Notes: generated by a model from the sequence alone, not told the origin. Positions 11,336 to 24,653 are shown, counted from the stretch's first letter. The stretch: DNA of 64,000 bases from Williamsoniiplasma luminosum (GCF_002803985.1 NZ_CP024963.1:744001-808000); one strand, 5' to 3'. Program-made: numbers and translations.

Positions 11336-14300
11336 CTATTCTTGTGAATTATTCATCAATCCTGAAACGCGTTCATTGCGAACTTTATTCGATGAAACTC
11401 ATAATGCGCCAACAAAAGAAATTGCCGTAATCGCAAATGACAACAATGGTGGTCACCAACTAAATCCATAAGGAATGGCTAGACCAAATCGGGAAAGTCC
11501 AAAGACAAAGGAACTAATCACGATTCAAGCTAATCCCGTTCCGAGCACTCAAACCATTAATGATCCAGTCGAGACAACCCCAAAGGCATAAATTTGAATT
11601 TGGAAATTTGAATATCCCAATGCTCGCATTAAAATCATGAAGTTTTTATATTGAGTAATATAAATATCTCCCACCAGCATAATTAGCAAGGAAGCTGTTA
11701 GGACAATCGCAACAATTAACAAGATTCCTAAAACAATTGCTAAAGCATAAATTTGATTAATTAAAGCTTTTTGCGTGCTCAATAATTTTTGATTAGCCAC
11801 ACTGACACCTAAATTAAATCCACTTGGTGATAATAATCCAAGACTATATTGGCCAATGTTTGGTCTTGTTTGGAATGAAACCCCATTTGTAATTCCAACT
11901 GGTTCTTCAATATTTGATAATTTTCCTGTATGTCATTGACGAGCTGCGTATTTGGTATTTTCAAGGGCATTTGGCATATAAGTAATGTTGTTTAAAGCCT
12001 CACCTTCAACATAAACATCATCTTTTGCTTCTTTAAAATCATAAGTCATCAATTTATCTTTTCAAGGTCTTGTTTCACCAGTTTGATCATCAATTTCTCC
12101 TTTTCTTGATTGATAAAAATGATTAGTGTATCCATAAGTTCTTCCATTTGAATAACCTTTAATTGCGTTTGCAACTCCTTGATCAATCAATAAAAGTTTC
12201 GTATCAAAAGATTCAATTGTACTAATATTTTTTAAATTAATTTTAAGCTCTGAATTTGCATAATCAACTTTTTGATTTTCATCATATCATAATGCACCTT
12301 GAGTGGTTTCATTTCGGTCAAAAGCATAACGATATCAATATGGAGAATTTGTTCCATCCACCAAACGATCTAAACCTTGACCATGTTCTTTTTTATAATC
12401 TAGTGTATAAGGTCGAATGACAGTATAAGTTTCATTCGGATTTCCTCAAGCGTTTTGAACACTTTCTGGAATTTGATTTTGAGGAACATGTTTTTTCACT
12501 CATTTATCATTTTGAGGAATATCTTGAGGTCTTGTTCCAGGAAGATCTAGAAACTTATCATCAATTTTAGTATCTGGAATCATTAATTGAATATTGGCAT
12601 ATTTGTAATATGGTCTTAAGTATGAACTTGAAATTTGTTGATCATCAAAACCAAAAGCATTAAACAAATATGCCGAATCAGCTAAAGATGTTTTGGGTGG
12701 CATGACACCTACATCACTTATTTTTTCATTGTAAAGATCGTTATAAGTAAACTTAGCATTATCCAATTGATAAATATCTAAATAATGTTTTTGAAGGTCA
12801 ACTGAAGTTTGTTCTTTTAAAATTGCAAAGTTGCTGTCAACAGCTTTTTGATAATTTTTATCTTGGTCTGATGGTTTTCCTGTTAAAGTTTCTAAAGGTT
12901 TTTGATAAAGATTTGAATTCATAAAATCTGAATCATCATAAACTCAAGCTTGTTTTGGTAAGACATTATATTGATTTTCTTTATTACGGAAAGTGATTTG
13001 ACGCGTTGTTGTTGAAATATTTTTAAGCGTGTCGTTTTGTTTTAAATTGTAAGCAGCAACCGATTGAGCATTCCCAATCATGGGAATGGTCAATTCATTT
13101 TTTTCTTTATTTCAAACTTCAAAATCGTCAAATTTAAATGAATCAATGTTTGTGTCACCTTTTAAAATCTTTTCAATTTTATTAATTTCTTCACTTCCTA
13201 AAAATAAAGCTTGCTTTTGTTTGTCTTTTAAAACAAAAGCATCTTGGGCAGCATCTAATCCAGTCAATGAAATTTCATCATATTTATCTGTTTTTGCTTT
13301 AACAGTTGTGATTAAAGTTTCCTTTTTCGGAGTTATTTGTTCAACGTTATATGAAACTCCAAATTGTTCTAAACGTGATGGAGATTTATTAATATAACTC
13401 TTAATGTATGGGGGGACTTGGGCCATAATCACATTAATCACTTTATCTTTTCAATCAGCTCCAGTAATACTTGAACTTGAACCACTGTTGATACTTCCCA
13501 TAATTGCATTAATAATACTTGGAAGCGAATTAGTTAATGCTGAACTAATTTGAAAGGCCATTTTTTGTTTATTCGTATCAAGACTATCTTCTCGGTTGTA
13601 CTCAGTACCTAACCATTCTCTAATTTTTGCTTCTTTAGAATTTAAAATCAAACCAGTAAATTGATCAACCAAACCAATATTAAATGTTTGACCAACAACT
13701 GTAAAGAAGTTATTTCCAAAAATATTTCCCACCCAGGACAAGAATTGACCTGGGTTTTTTAAGATGTGATCGTATGAATATTTCACATATTGATCAACAC
13801 TTTTACCATCCGCTTTTAATTGTGTTTTTGGTTCAAAGTAAGTATAACGTGGAAGTGGTGAAGTTTGAGAATTGGATTGTGAATAAGCATCAGTTGTTTT
13901 GTAATATCCATAACCTTGTTTTGTTTGAGCATCTAATTTTAGATTTGATTTTGTTCAATCTTTGTCTAATTCTTCTGGGTTTGTGGTGTAGTTAATTGCT
14001 AATTTAGAAAGTGGTGCATTGGCAATTGGGTCAACATTATCATAAGAGTTAGCATATTTCACTGATTTATAAAAAGCATTCACCGCATTGTTGGCAATTG
14101 ATGGAATAGCAAGCGCTCCAGAGATTAAAAACGAAGTCATTCCCACCACAAAGACTAATAAGAAGATTGGTTTTTTTCCAGAACTAGTTAAAGTTAAACT
14201 GAATCTTAAGTTAAATGAAGCATTAGAAAATTTACCAAATTTTAATTTATCTAATCATTTGGAATTGGTTCATTTAACTGGAGATTGTAAAATATCAATA

Positions 14301-16765
14301 ACTGGTTTTTTGGTCACCATTAAAGCTGTAATAAATGAAACAATAATTGAACCAATTCCAATCACAACTAGGGCTATAACAATTGAAACTCAATCCACTA
14401 AAATTTGATTAGTTGGCATACTAAAATAATCAGCAATTAAATATGTCATCGGTAATTGTAAGCCCATGGCAAGTAATCAAGCTAATGGAATCACAACCAA
14501 ACACATAATCATACTGGTTGCCAAATAAAGACTTGAAATCATTTCGGGAGATGTTCCCATCGCTTTTAAAATCCCAATTTCTTTGGCATTGAAATTAATT
14601 GTTTTTCGAATATTAATGACCATTGCAATCATTGCGATGATTGCAATGATAGCACTTGCTGAATATGTAATTGCTTTGATGATATTCAAAACAGTTGGGA
14701 GTAAAGTTCAGTTAAGTCTATAATTCGAACTATCAAAATCAATTGGATTGAAATATGAACGAACTTTATCTTTACCTAAATTTGTAATATTAAATTTATT
14801 TGTTTGTAAATCAGTTTCAAAATCTGTTTGAAAGGCTTTGAATAAATTTAATTTTTGGGTTAATGGGATTGTTTCTTTTTGATTATTTTTTAGCGGGGTT
14901 AAAAAGTAATTGAAAGTATAAGAAGTATTATCTTGAGAAACAGAACCAGAACCATCTCCTCATTTAATTAACGTAGCAGTGTCAGCACTTGCATAAATGA
15001 TTGCTTCAGTTTTGGGTTGAGGCATTGGAAATGATGGATCGGCTGCTGGAAAGTATGAAAATGCATCGGTTGCAAAACCAGTTACTTGGAGATAGGCTTG
15101 CCCAACATAAATATAATCGCCAACCAGAACATGATTTGCTTTGGCAAATTGCTCAGAAATTGTAATTTCACCAATTGCATTCGGAGCAGTTCCATTTAAA
15201 AGCGTAAAATTAGCTGCTTTGGCATCAAATGAATTTTGGACCACAACTCTAAATTTATTATTAGTATTATGGTCAAAAATAATTGCTTCTTTTCGGAAAA
15301 TTGGAGCAAAGCCACTAGCAAGTGCATCAAGGGTAATGTGATATTGCAACATTGAAGCTTTAATGCTTTCGAAAACCCCATTATAGTAATCCATGTTATT
15401 TCAAAAAGTGTAATCTTGCATTGCTAGATCATAAAATTCACTTGAAATTTCGACCCTTTGAAAGATTGGTGTTTTGGTATCACCGCTTCCTAACATTGAA
15501 AAGATATGACTATTAAAACCTGGTGCGAACTGAATCTTTTCCACTTTAAATTTTTGATCAGGATCAGTTGTTGTTAATGGTTCAACTGAGTTTGGTTGAA
15601 CTAGTGCATTTTCAAATTTAACAACTAAAGGAATAATCATTCCTTTAAAACCTTTCTTAAGAATTTGTTCTTTAACTTTGGCATCAAATTCATTTTGAGT
15701 TTGTACAGTTTCTCCAATTTGAATTGTTTCTTTTTCAATTGTTGCTTTTGTATCTGCTGAAATTATTGAACCAATTCCAATATTTTGTAAATTTGTCACA
15801 TATTTATCCTCAGTTCATGCTTTGGTATTTAGTTCATTTTTGGCGTTTCGTAATGGAACACCAAAAATGAACGCATATTTTTCTGCTTGGTCATATGTTT
15901 TTTTGATCAAGTTTTCAGCTGGTTTGGGTGAAAGAAATTCTTCAATTGTTGAACGTATTCATTGTCCTAATTGAGCATTAATCACTATTGCGTAATTTAT
16001 TAATTCTTTTTCCTTAACTGAAAGTTGATTAAAAAATGTAAGATCAAATAAACCAGAGTTCATAACAATTATTTGTTGATTATCATTCGTTTCTTTTTTG
16101 TAAATTTTTGATTTATCATATAATTCTTCGGTATAGTTTTTAATAAATTTAAATGAATCTGGACTATTTAAATAAGCTTTTAAAATAGCAGTATTTTCTA
16201 AATAACTTAAATCTGAATGTTTTTTTTCATCTCTATCATTTGTAGTATAGTTATGAAGGTCTCAAAATAATTGGTTTGTTCATAAACGTGAAGCAATAAT
16301 TCTAAATCCATTAGCATCATCATTTATAAATTCATTTCAAACATTGATGAATTCAGGACTTTGAGTAACTTTTGTTACATAGGTTTGTGATTCACCCTCT
16401 TTTGCATACAATTTAAGATTAAATGCTGATTTAAGTGTACTATCTCCAGGTTGTCCTGTTCAAAAATAAGAAAAGTCATTATTATTAAAATCAATTGTAG
16501 GCATTGATTTAAAATCTTTAACATCAACGTTTTGAAAAGCTGCGTCTTTCCCGATTTCTGTACTTGCTTGGTAATTAAATTTTTCAACTTTACCAACAAC
16601 ATTATCATATGAAGCTTGCATGTTTCGAGTTGATGAAATCGACACCCCTAAAATTAAAGTTGAAAGGAAAGTCAAAATCAAAATAATAATAAATTGGGCT
16701 TTAAATTTAAAAACACCTTTAAATCCTTGTTTTAACAATAAGAAAATGAATGGTTTACTTTTCAT
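11336..16765 (-). CDS. Giant FtsX-like ABC permease
   Basis: A single 1809-aa reading frame once TGA is read as Trp (nine open segments all lie in one frame). An N-terminal membrane segment (about residues 18-40, FIIILILTFLSTLILGV) is followed by a roughly 640-aa extracellular region. A first FtsX-like membrane domain begins near residue 690, with ISYSASAIIAIIAMIAMV followed by KEIGILKAMGTS. Further membrane segments around 800-890 lead to a second large external region. A C-terminal FtsX domain near 1655-1785 has ALIVLGILLIVAIVL and LMRALGYS. This is the two-domain plan of MacB/FtsX/LolCE-type permeases, which usually work by mechanotransmission. No ABC ATPase is adjacent. It starts 22 nt after the MOLPALP-like gene, so the two are probably co-transcribed. 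Confidence 0.88.
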
Positions 16766-16787
16766 ATGATGATTTCCTTTCTTTTTT

Positions 16788-19553
16788 TTAATCTTCTCTA
16801 ACGATTGAACTAATAATTCAATGTGGTGTGTTGGTTGTTCAATTATGTTGAATTGAAGCTTGGCTTTCTCAAGCATCCTTGATTAAGGTAACTTTATATT
16901 TGGTTATTTTACCATTGTCTGGATTTTTATATTTTAGATAATATTCAATCAATCCTTTTAAGGTTGGTGAATCCATGCCTTCATAATCAATTAATTGTGT
17001 GGTTCATAATTCTTTTTTAAAGTAGGGAGCAATATTTTTTTCCACATATTGAACAAGTGAAGTGTTAGCAATTCATCCAGATAAATATGTGATTGCTGAC
17101 ACCGTTTTAGTAATTGATTTTTTATTACCATTTTTAATGATTTGGTTTTCAGTTGAGTTATGTCCATAGAATTTTTGAAGACCATCTAATATTGATCCTT
17201 CTCGGAAATTAAGCATACCTTTACCCTCAATTTTTTGGACACCTAAAATTCAAGTCGGAATTGATGCACCATCTATTGTTTTGCCTTGGTATTTGATTGG
17301 TTCGGCGTTGATTGGTTTAAGTGTAACTGTTACTTCTTTTGAAACGTCTCCAACTCCATAAGCCAATCCAATCATGGCCCCTGAAATAATGTCTCAATCA
17401 TGGGTGTTAAGATTGTCTATAATAAATTTATTTTTTGTTACATCAGTCTTAAATCCATCAAATTTAACTTTGGTTGTTAAAGAATCTAGAAGTGTATTAA
17501 CAGTTCCCAAACTTAGTAAATAAGTTTGACTTTCTAGCATTCTTCTATTTCGAACAACTTCAAATTCGCTAGCGACAGCATCAATAAGATCTGTTAATGT
17601 CTTTTCTTTTAATCCATACAAGAAATTAGCATCATCAAAAATGTTTAAACCTAGTTTTTTTAAAATAACATCAATTGGAGTTGACAATATTTTTTTAATA
17701 TTAAGTCCTTTAGGTATGGTAATACCAGCTATTCCTTCAATGATTGGGGCAATTTGGTCAATTAAGTTACCATCAAATAATTGCTTGAAAATATTGCCAA
17801 ATTTTTGTTTAGCAAGTTCTTCTTTTGAATCTTCATCAACTTCATTTTTAAAATTTTCAATAAGTGTTTCGGCTTTTTTTTGTTTGTCCGGATCATCTTT
17901 AAATACTAAATTTAAGACTAATGCTATCGGTTTGCCTATACCAAATGGTATATCGATAAATAATTTATCAATCAATTCTTTTATAGAACCAGTAGATGTA
18001 TATGTATTTACTTTGTCGTAAAAACCAAAATTAGATCCCAGCATCATAGGAATTGAATATAATGTATTATCTCAATCTAATATACCTTTTAATATCGGTC
18101 ATGCCCAAGAGTAATTTCCCAATAAACTTTTTACAAGCTCAGTTAATAATGGATTTGCAATTAAATCCCAAAATGGAGTTTTAGCACTTCCAATTTTCTT
18201 TTTATATTTATCTAATGTATTGCCAAATAAAGTTGAAAATAGAACTCTTTCCATCGCAAAACCTTTAGAGTCTTCTTTATCATAAGAAAGTAAATTTTGT
18301 AAAAGTCCAACTACCTGTTGGAAATTTATAACTTGAGCATAAGTATTTCCTGTTTTAGTTCATCGTACATATCCACTTGATGCCTTTATTTGATTAGAAC
18401 CGTTATTAATAACATCACTGGGATTTATATACAATCCTTCTTTTCAAATATTAGCTGCAACTTTTCCATTTGTTTGATCTATATCTATAGAAAATAAGTG
18501 ATTGTGATCTATTATTTTATCAATTGGTAATTTATCTGCTAATTTTTGAAATTCTTGAACATATACTAATAAAGTTCTTAAATATCTAATAATTTTTGTA
18601 ATTCCATCAATTGTCATTCAATTAAATGCCACATTAATTTTATCTTCAGTTCCAAATATGGCTTCAGCACCCTTATTCGCAACGTATGTCATTCAATTGT
18701 CATACTCTGTTTTTGCTTTTTCTTGGTCAGGACCAAATGTTTTTGTTCCGCTAAATAAAATTTCAGCTAAGCCTTGTCAAAATTGTTTTGTTCTAATTAC
18801 AAAAACTTCTCCGAATTTTAATGTTTCAGGATTTGTTAAATCATCTTCACTCATAGCATCTTTAAGTTGTTGAAACAATGTTTTACCAGTTAAACCACCT
18901 TTTATAATTGGATCTAGTTTTTCTAAAATACTTGAACCAACTGTTTCATCACCCATCATGCCTTTAATAGGTCCTGAAACTAAACTTGTTGACAACAACG
19001 ATTCAATTAATGGAGCATTAGCACCACCATCAAAATCAATTGATAACAACATCGATAAAACTCCAGTGATCAATCCAAAAGTGTCAGCAAATGAACTTTT
19101 ACCAGTGATCCCTTTATTAACATCAATTTTTTCACCATCTTTTTCAAGGTTTAATCCAACATCTGGATCTACATGATTATTAAAACTTCCTCAATTGGCA
19201 ACTGTGTATGGATTTTTAGCAACATTCACCTCATTAAACATTGTTGATAATAATTGTGAAACTTTAATATCTTTAAGATTTCCCAAATCACCATCAACAA
19301 CATCCCCAAGTTTTTGACCATTCATATAACTACCAGCATAAGATAAAGCAATTCCTGCCCCATTACCATCTCTGGCATCTTTTTTTTGACCCACAATTGC
19401 CCCACGAGCAACTGTTGAAGAAATATTAATATAGTTTCTAACTTTAGCTTCAATCGAAGCTAAAGTTTTATTTGCAAAAGAAAAACCAACAACAGTTACA
19501 GAAGCTGCCATAATCGAAGTTGTACCAAGAAGTATTAGTAGTTTTTTAAGCAT
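16788..19553 (-). CDS. MOLPALP-type surface protein
   Basis: A 921-aa secreted or membrane-anchored protein. The N-terminus is a signal-type sequence (LLILLGTTSIMAASVTVVGFSFA), and residues 40-56 (NYINISSTVARGAIVGQ) fit the NxSxxxR-xIxG pattern that I associate with MOLPALP family lipoproteins of mollicutes. No lipobox Cys is present, so the anchor may be an uncleaved helix or the protein may be secreted. The remainder is polar and helical, with segments such as LGTVNTLLDSL and a C-terminus ending in Trp-rich NWTTNTPHW. It is transcribed with the giant FtsX permease and may be its external partner. The family assignment rests on memory of the motif and on context. Confidence 0.7.
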
Positions 19554-19567
19554 CTGTGATTCCTCCT

Positions 19568-19597
19568 AGTTTAGCCAAAAGTTAATAAAAAAGTCAA
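19568..19597 (-). promoter_or_regulatory. Promoter for the MOLPALP-FtsX operon
   Basis: Minus-strand -35 TTGACT (19597-19592) and -10 TAAACT (19573-19568), spacer 18 nt. The AGGAGGA ribosome-binding site follows the -10 almost directly, so the 5' leader would be very short. Confidence 0.5.
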
Positions 19598-19662
19598 TTG
19601 AATTTAAATCTCATGTTATGTTTAAAAGATAACAATGATTATGATTGATTTTCTCAATCTTA

Positions 19663-20898
19663 TTAATTATATTTCATTTTTTCGTAAAGTTCTCATAGTT
19701 TTGTTTCGTATTTTGAACTTTGTTTTGGTTTGTAATATTTAACGTTTTTAATCTCATTTGGTAAGTACTGTTGTTCGACCCAATCATTGTGATAATTATG
19801 GGCATATTTATACCCAATTCCATGCCCTAATTTCTTAGCTGATTGGTAATGAGTATCCTTTAAGTGGTCGGGAATATTATAAACCATCCCATTTTCCACA
19901 TCATTAATTGCTTTTGTTGTTGCAAGATAGGCAGAGTTAGATTTTTCACTTAAACTCATTTCAATGATCGCTAACCCTAAGGGAATAATGCCTTCTGGAG
20001 CCCCAATTTGACGAAAAGCATTGGTTGCTTGCAACACATGCATTGGAACATTGGGATTAGCTAAACCAATGTCTTCATAAGCAATAATCACCATGCGACG
20101 CATTAAAGTTTCAAAATCCCCAATCTTTACTAATCTGGCAAAATAATGTAAAGCCGCATCAACATCACTGCCCCGAATTGATTTTTGCAAAGCTGATTTT
20201 AAATCATGAAAATCATCCCCATATCCAGTGCCTTTAATTTTGGCCAACGGAATCATTTGACTAATAAAATCTAAAGTAATTTCTTGATCAGGGTATAAAT
20301 TAATTAAAAGTTCTAAATGATTAATCACACTTCTTAAATCTCCGACCCCCATCTGACATAGATATTGTAAAGCTTCATCAGTGATGTTAATTTTCAAACG
20401 TTTCGTTTTAATTAAGTTTTGAAAAAAATTAAACATTTCAGCATTATTAATTGGTTCAATTTTAATAATTGTCGCACGTGAATGAATCGCTGGGTTAATC
20501 ACAAAGAAAGGATTTTCAGTGGTGGTGAAAAAGACAATTAAATTGCCTTTTTCCATATGCTCTAATAATAGATCTTGTTTATCTTTGTTCATGCGATGAA
20601 TTTCATCAATGATTAAAATAAACGGCTGATCATCATTGGTTTTGTCAATAATTTTGGCCAGTTTTTCTTTCTTGTCATAACTGGCATTAAAAAGGTCATA
20701 ATCAAGATTTAAATCTTTGGCAATTGCTAAGGCAAGACTGGTTTTCCCAGTTCCTGGAGGACCATAAAAAATCAATGAAGTGGCAAATTGCTTCTCAATC
20801 ATTTTGGCAATAATCCCATTTTCGGAAAGGATTTTTTCTTGACCAACAATGTCTTTAACAGAGTTAGGTCGTAAGAGAAAGGCTAACGGTTTATTCAT
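19663..20898 (-). CDS. rarA: Replication-associated recombination protein RarA (MgsA family)
   Basis: AAA+ ATPase of 411 aa in the RarA/MgsA/WRNIP1 family, acting at stalled replication forks and related to clamp-loader subunits. Motifs are Walker A GPPGTGKTSLA at about residue 48, Walker B ILIIDEIHR, sensor 1 VFFTTTENP, and the C-terminal tetramerisation region with RRMVIIAYEDIGLANP and GHGIGYKYAHNY. I placed the start at 20898 because GGAGGAAATT directly precedes it; an in-frame ATG four codons upstream would remove the ribosome-binding site. The last 10 codons lie past a TGA Trp. The lon terminator lies just upstream. Confidence 0.95.
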
Positions 20899-20916
20899 AA
20901 TTTCCTCCAAATAAAA

Positions 20917-20937
20917 AACTAGGTAATTTACCTAGTT
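20917..20937 (-). terminator. Terminator after lon
   Basis: Inverted repeat AACTAGGTAA / TTACCTAGTT followed on the minus strand by a T-run, about 13 nt after the lon stop codon and before rarA. Confidence 0.75.
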
Positions 20938-20949
20938 ATTTTACTATAA

Positions 20950-23283
20950 TTAAGCTGTTAATTGACTTCCAAACACTTCTTGAAATGTTTGTTCATACTT
21001 TTCAATTCCCTTAATTTCTAAGACTGCTTTAACTTCATCTGGAACATCATCAAGATCTTTCATGTTTTTCATTGGGATTAAAATCTTTTTCAATCCACTT
21101 CTAGCAGCAGAAATTGATTTTTCTCTTAATCCACCAATTGGTAACACAATTCCTCTTAAAGTAATTTCCCCAGTCATTCCAATATCTTTTGAAACTGGAC
21201 GATTTGATAAAGCTGAGATAATGGCTGTGGCGATTGTTACCCCAGCACTTGGTCCGTCTTTAGGCACAGCCCCTTCTGGAACGTGAATATGAACATCATT
21301 GTTGGCAAAAATATCTTTATCAATCCCAAATTTTTCATAGTTTGCATGAACATAGTCAAAGGCAATTGATGCTGATTCTTTCATCACATCTCCAAGTTTT
21401 CCAGTCAAGGTTAGTGTTCCTTTTCCTGGGAAATAGTTCACTTCAATTGGGAGAATATCTCCTCCAAATTGAGTGTAAGCAAGACCTGTGACCACTCCAA
21501 CTGCATTTTCTTCTTCTTTATCAGTATGTTCAAATAAACGTTTTCCTAAGTAATCATGAATGATTGCTTTGTCAACTTTAATCGCAGTCACTTCTTGATT
21601 TAATAATTTAACAATGAATTTACGAGCAATTGCTTGAATACAACGTTCTAATTGACGAACTCCAGCTTCACGAGTGTAAAACTTAATTAACTCTTCTAAA
21701 CCTTCATCTGTAAATTCTAATTCTTCAGGGGTTAATGAGTGATTTTTTAAGACTTTTTCGACTAAGTAATCTTTGGCAATATGCATTTTTTCGATTTCTG
21801 TATAACTTGATAGATTAATAATTTCCATACGGTCATACAATGCTTCAGGAATGTTTTCCAAGTAGTTAGCAGTTGCAATAAACATTACATCTCCCAAATC
21901 ATAAGGTTCTTCAATGTAGTGATCACTAAATTCTTGGTTTTGTTCTGGATCTAAAACCTCTAACATCGCAGCAGCTGGATCTCCTCTTTGATCTGAAGTC
22001 ATTTTATCGATTTCATCTAATAAAAATAATGGGTTTTTAACTTTGGCACGTTTCATTGTTTGAATAATTCGTCCCGGCATTGAACCAACATAAGTTTTAC
22101 GGTGTCCACGAATTTCAGCTTCATCTCTCACTCCACCTAAAGAAACTTTAACAAAGTTTCTTCCAATGGCTTCAGCAATTGATTTCGCAAGCGAAGTTTT
22201 ACCAACTCCCGGAGGACCAACTAAAGTAATAATTTGTCCTTTTAAATCATTGGTTTTTTGTTTCACAGCTAGATATTCAATAATACGATCTTTAACTTTT
22301 TTTAAACCATAGTGGTGTTTGTTCAACACTTCAGTCGCGAATTTTAAATCTTCAATATCATCAGTTTTTTCTCATCATGGAATTGACATCATTCAATCAA
22401 TGTAGTTTCTTTCGACATTGACTTCAGCACTCATCCCTTGCATTGATTCCATTTTACTGATTGAGGCAAGAATTTTATCTTTGATTGCTTTAGGAAATGG
22501 TTCATTTTCTAAACGATTACGGTATTTTTGAATCACATCGCCATCACTATCATCTCCAAGTTCATCTTTAATAGTTCTTAGTTTTTCACGTAAATAATAT
22601 TCACGTTGTTGTTTATCCATACGGTCTTTGATTTTACGTGAAATATCATTTTCAACTTCAGTTGAATTTTCAAGTTTAACAGCTGGAGTTTTAAAAGTAT
22701 CAATTAAAAATTGAAGACGTTTTAACGGATCATGTTCGATTAAAGCAACTGCTTTTTGTTCATTGCTTAAAGTTGGAATTATATTCACAAGACTATCAAC
22801 AACAGTGCTGAATAATGCGATATTTGGGTTCGCTAAAAAGTCATCAACTTGCTTTGGCAACGGACTTAAATGTGGTTTAATTTTAGTCATTAAAGCAATT
22901 GCTTGATCTTTGTTTTTTTCTGTGATTGATGAAGAAGTATCTGGAATTTTAACAGTTACTAAATTAATTGGACTGTTCGGTTCGATCTCTTCAACGGCTG
23001 CACGACTAATTGCATTCAAAGTAATGGTTAATGTTCCATCTTTTCATCTTTTAGCAATATCAATTGTGGCAATTGTACCAACTTCATAAGTATCTGAAAT
23101 TTCAGGTTCATCAATGGTTGAATCCTTTTGAACTAAAACAAGAATTTTTGAATTATATTCTTTAATTGCTGCTTCAATAGCAAATTTAGAGTGTGCTCTT
23201 CCGACTTCTAATGTTTGTTGTGTGCCTGGGTATGCAAACACACCTCTAGTAATTAAGACAGGAAGTTTATTTTTTTGGCTCAT
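20950..23283 (-). CDS. lon: ATP-dependent protease Lon
   Basis: LonA protease of 777 aa. The N-terminal substrate-binding domain begins KLPVLITRGVFAYPGT. A coiled region with DRMDKQQREYYLREKLRTIKDELG follows. The AAA+ module has GPPGVGKTSLAKSIA (Walker A) and LFLLDEIDKM (Walker B). The protease domain has the catalytic Ser in PKDGPSAGVTIA and the Lys in GLREKSISAA. In mollicutes, which lack most other ATP-dependent proteases, Lon is a major housekeeping and stress protease. The start at 23283 was chosen over a nine-codon longer form because AAGGAG lies just upstream. A CIRCE palindrome overlaps its promoter, so HrcA control is expected. Confidence 0.97.
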
Positions 23284-23319
23284 AATTTTTTGTTCTCCTT
23301 TTTGATACAAAAATATAAT

Positions 23320-23325
23320 ATCATA
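23320..23325 (-). promoter_or_regulatory. -10 element of the lon promoter
   Basis: TATGAT on the minus strand lies 4 nt downstream of the CIRCE element and about 40 nt before the lon start. The -35 region would fall inside the CIRCE, as expected for repression by HrcA. Confidence 0.5.
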
Positions 23326-23329
23326 TTTT

Positions 23330-23356
23330 TTAGCACTTATTGCTTTAAAGTGCTAA
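23330..23356. promoter_or_regulatory. CIRCE operator (HrcA) upstream of lon
   Basis: Perfect palindrome TTAGCACTT-N9-AAGTGCTAA. The canonical CIRCE is TTAGCACTC-N9-GAGTGCTAA, so each half differs only at the innermost base, and the change is symmetrical. It lies between the tig terminator and the lon start. Its presence places lon in the same heat-shock regulon as clpB and hrcA-grpE-dnaK in this window. Confidence 0.88.
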
Positions 23357-23376
23357 AAAAGCCTTTTTAGGCTTTT
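23357..23376 (-). terminator. Terminator overlapping the tig stop codon
   Basis: AAAAGCC / GGCTTTT stem with the TAA stop in the loop, followed on the minus strand by TTTTTT. It abuts the CIRCE element of lon. Confidence 0.75.
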
Positions 23377-24653
23377 CCGTTGTTATCAAATAAGAAGTTA
23401 GTTAACAATTCTGCTTCTAATTCTTTTGAAACTTGTTCAGCTGGTAAGATTTGTTTAACATAATCTTCTTCAACGCCGAAATTTTTAGCTAATTCAACAT
23501 ATTTTTGGTCAATTTGCTCTGGGGTTGGGGTAATGTTTTCTTTATTTTTGATTTCATTGCGCACTAGGTAAGTTTGTAAATTTAATTTAGCATCTTCACT
23601 AATTTCAGCTTCGATCATTTCATCAGTTAAGCCTGTTGCTTTTTTGTAATCTTTTAAAGTCAATCCTTTGCGAATAACTTGGTCTTCAAAGTCTTTTTTC
23701 AGTTCTTTGATTTGATGTTCGATTGCTGATTTTGGGAATTCAATGACTGAATCTTTAATAATTTCATCAATAATTTCTCCAACAAATTGTTGTTTAGTTT
23801 GAGTTTGCTTTTGAGTTAAAATATCGTTTTTGATTTTCTTTTTAAAATCAGCAATCGTTTTAATATCTGGTAGATTTAAATCTTTAACTAATTCATCATC
23901 TGCAGCTGGTAGAATTCTTTGAGTAATTTCATGCACATTTAGTTCAAAAATTGCTTCTTTACCTTGTAATTCTTCATTGTATCCTTGTGGGAAAGTTACT
24001 TTAATTTTTGCTTCCCCAATTCCAAGTCCAATCATTGAGTCTTCAAAACCAGGAATGAATTCTTTTGATCCAATCACTAATTTGTGGTTTTTTAATTCTC
24101 CACCCTTAAATGCTACATCATCAATAAATCCTTTAAAGTCAAATAAAACTGAATCACCTTTTTGAATTTTTTCATTTTTTTCACGAATTTTTTCCATTAC
24201 GAAACGGTCTTGGTAACGAGTTATAACATCATTGATTTCTTCTTCTGTTACATCGTTTTTTGGTTTTTCAACAGTTGTAATGTTTGTATATTTTCCAATT
24301 TTAATTTCAGGTTTTAAATCAAAAGTAAAATCAATGACTAATTCTTTGGTGTCAATTTTAACTGGGTTTGGGGCCGGGCTTGACATTGGTTCGATGGTTG
24401 GTTTTTGCTCTCATGCAAAATCAAAAGCTGGTTTAATCGCAATTCTATAAGCTGTTTTATAAATATTTGCTTGCGTTAAATGTTTTTTAACTTCTGATTC
24501 TGGGGCTTTACCTTTTCTAAAACCAGGAATTTCTAATTCAGTTTTAGCACGGTTTTCCGCTTTTTTAAGGGTGTTTGTTCACTCTGCTCCATCAATGGTT
24601 ACAGTTCATTTACCTAACCCTTTTTCTGTTAATTTTTCTTCTTTAAATTTCAT
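23367..24653 (-). CDS. tig: Trigger factor
   Basis: Ribosome-associated chaperone and peptidyl-prolyl isomerase, 428 aa. The ribosome-binding signature GFRKGKAP is in the N-terminal domain (about residues 45-52). The FKBP-type domain spans about residues 150-235 (KGDSVLFDFKGFIDDVAFKGGELKNHKLVIGSKEFIPGFEDSMIG). The helical C-terminal domain runs to the end. The start at 24653 has an AGAGGAAATT ribosome-binding site. The adjacent Asp23-like gene ends 15 nt upstream. Confidence 0.96.

Noticed and set aside
11336-16765. A cluster of broken permease pseudogenes
   Set aside because: The apparent breaks are all TGA, and all segments share one frame; with UGA = Trp it is one intact gene.
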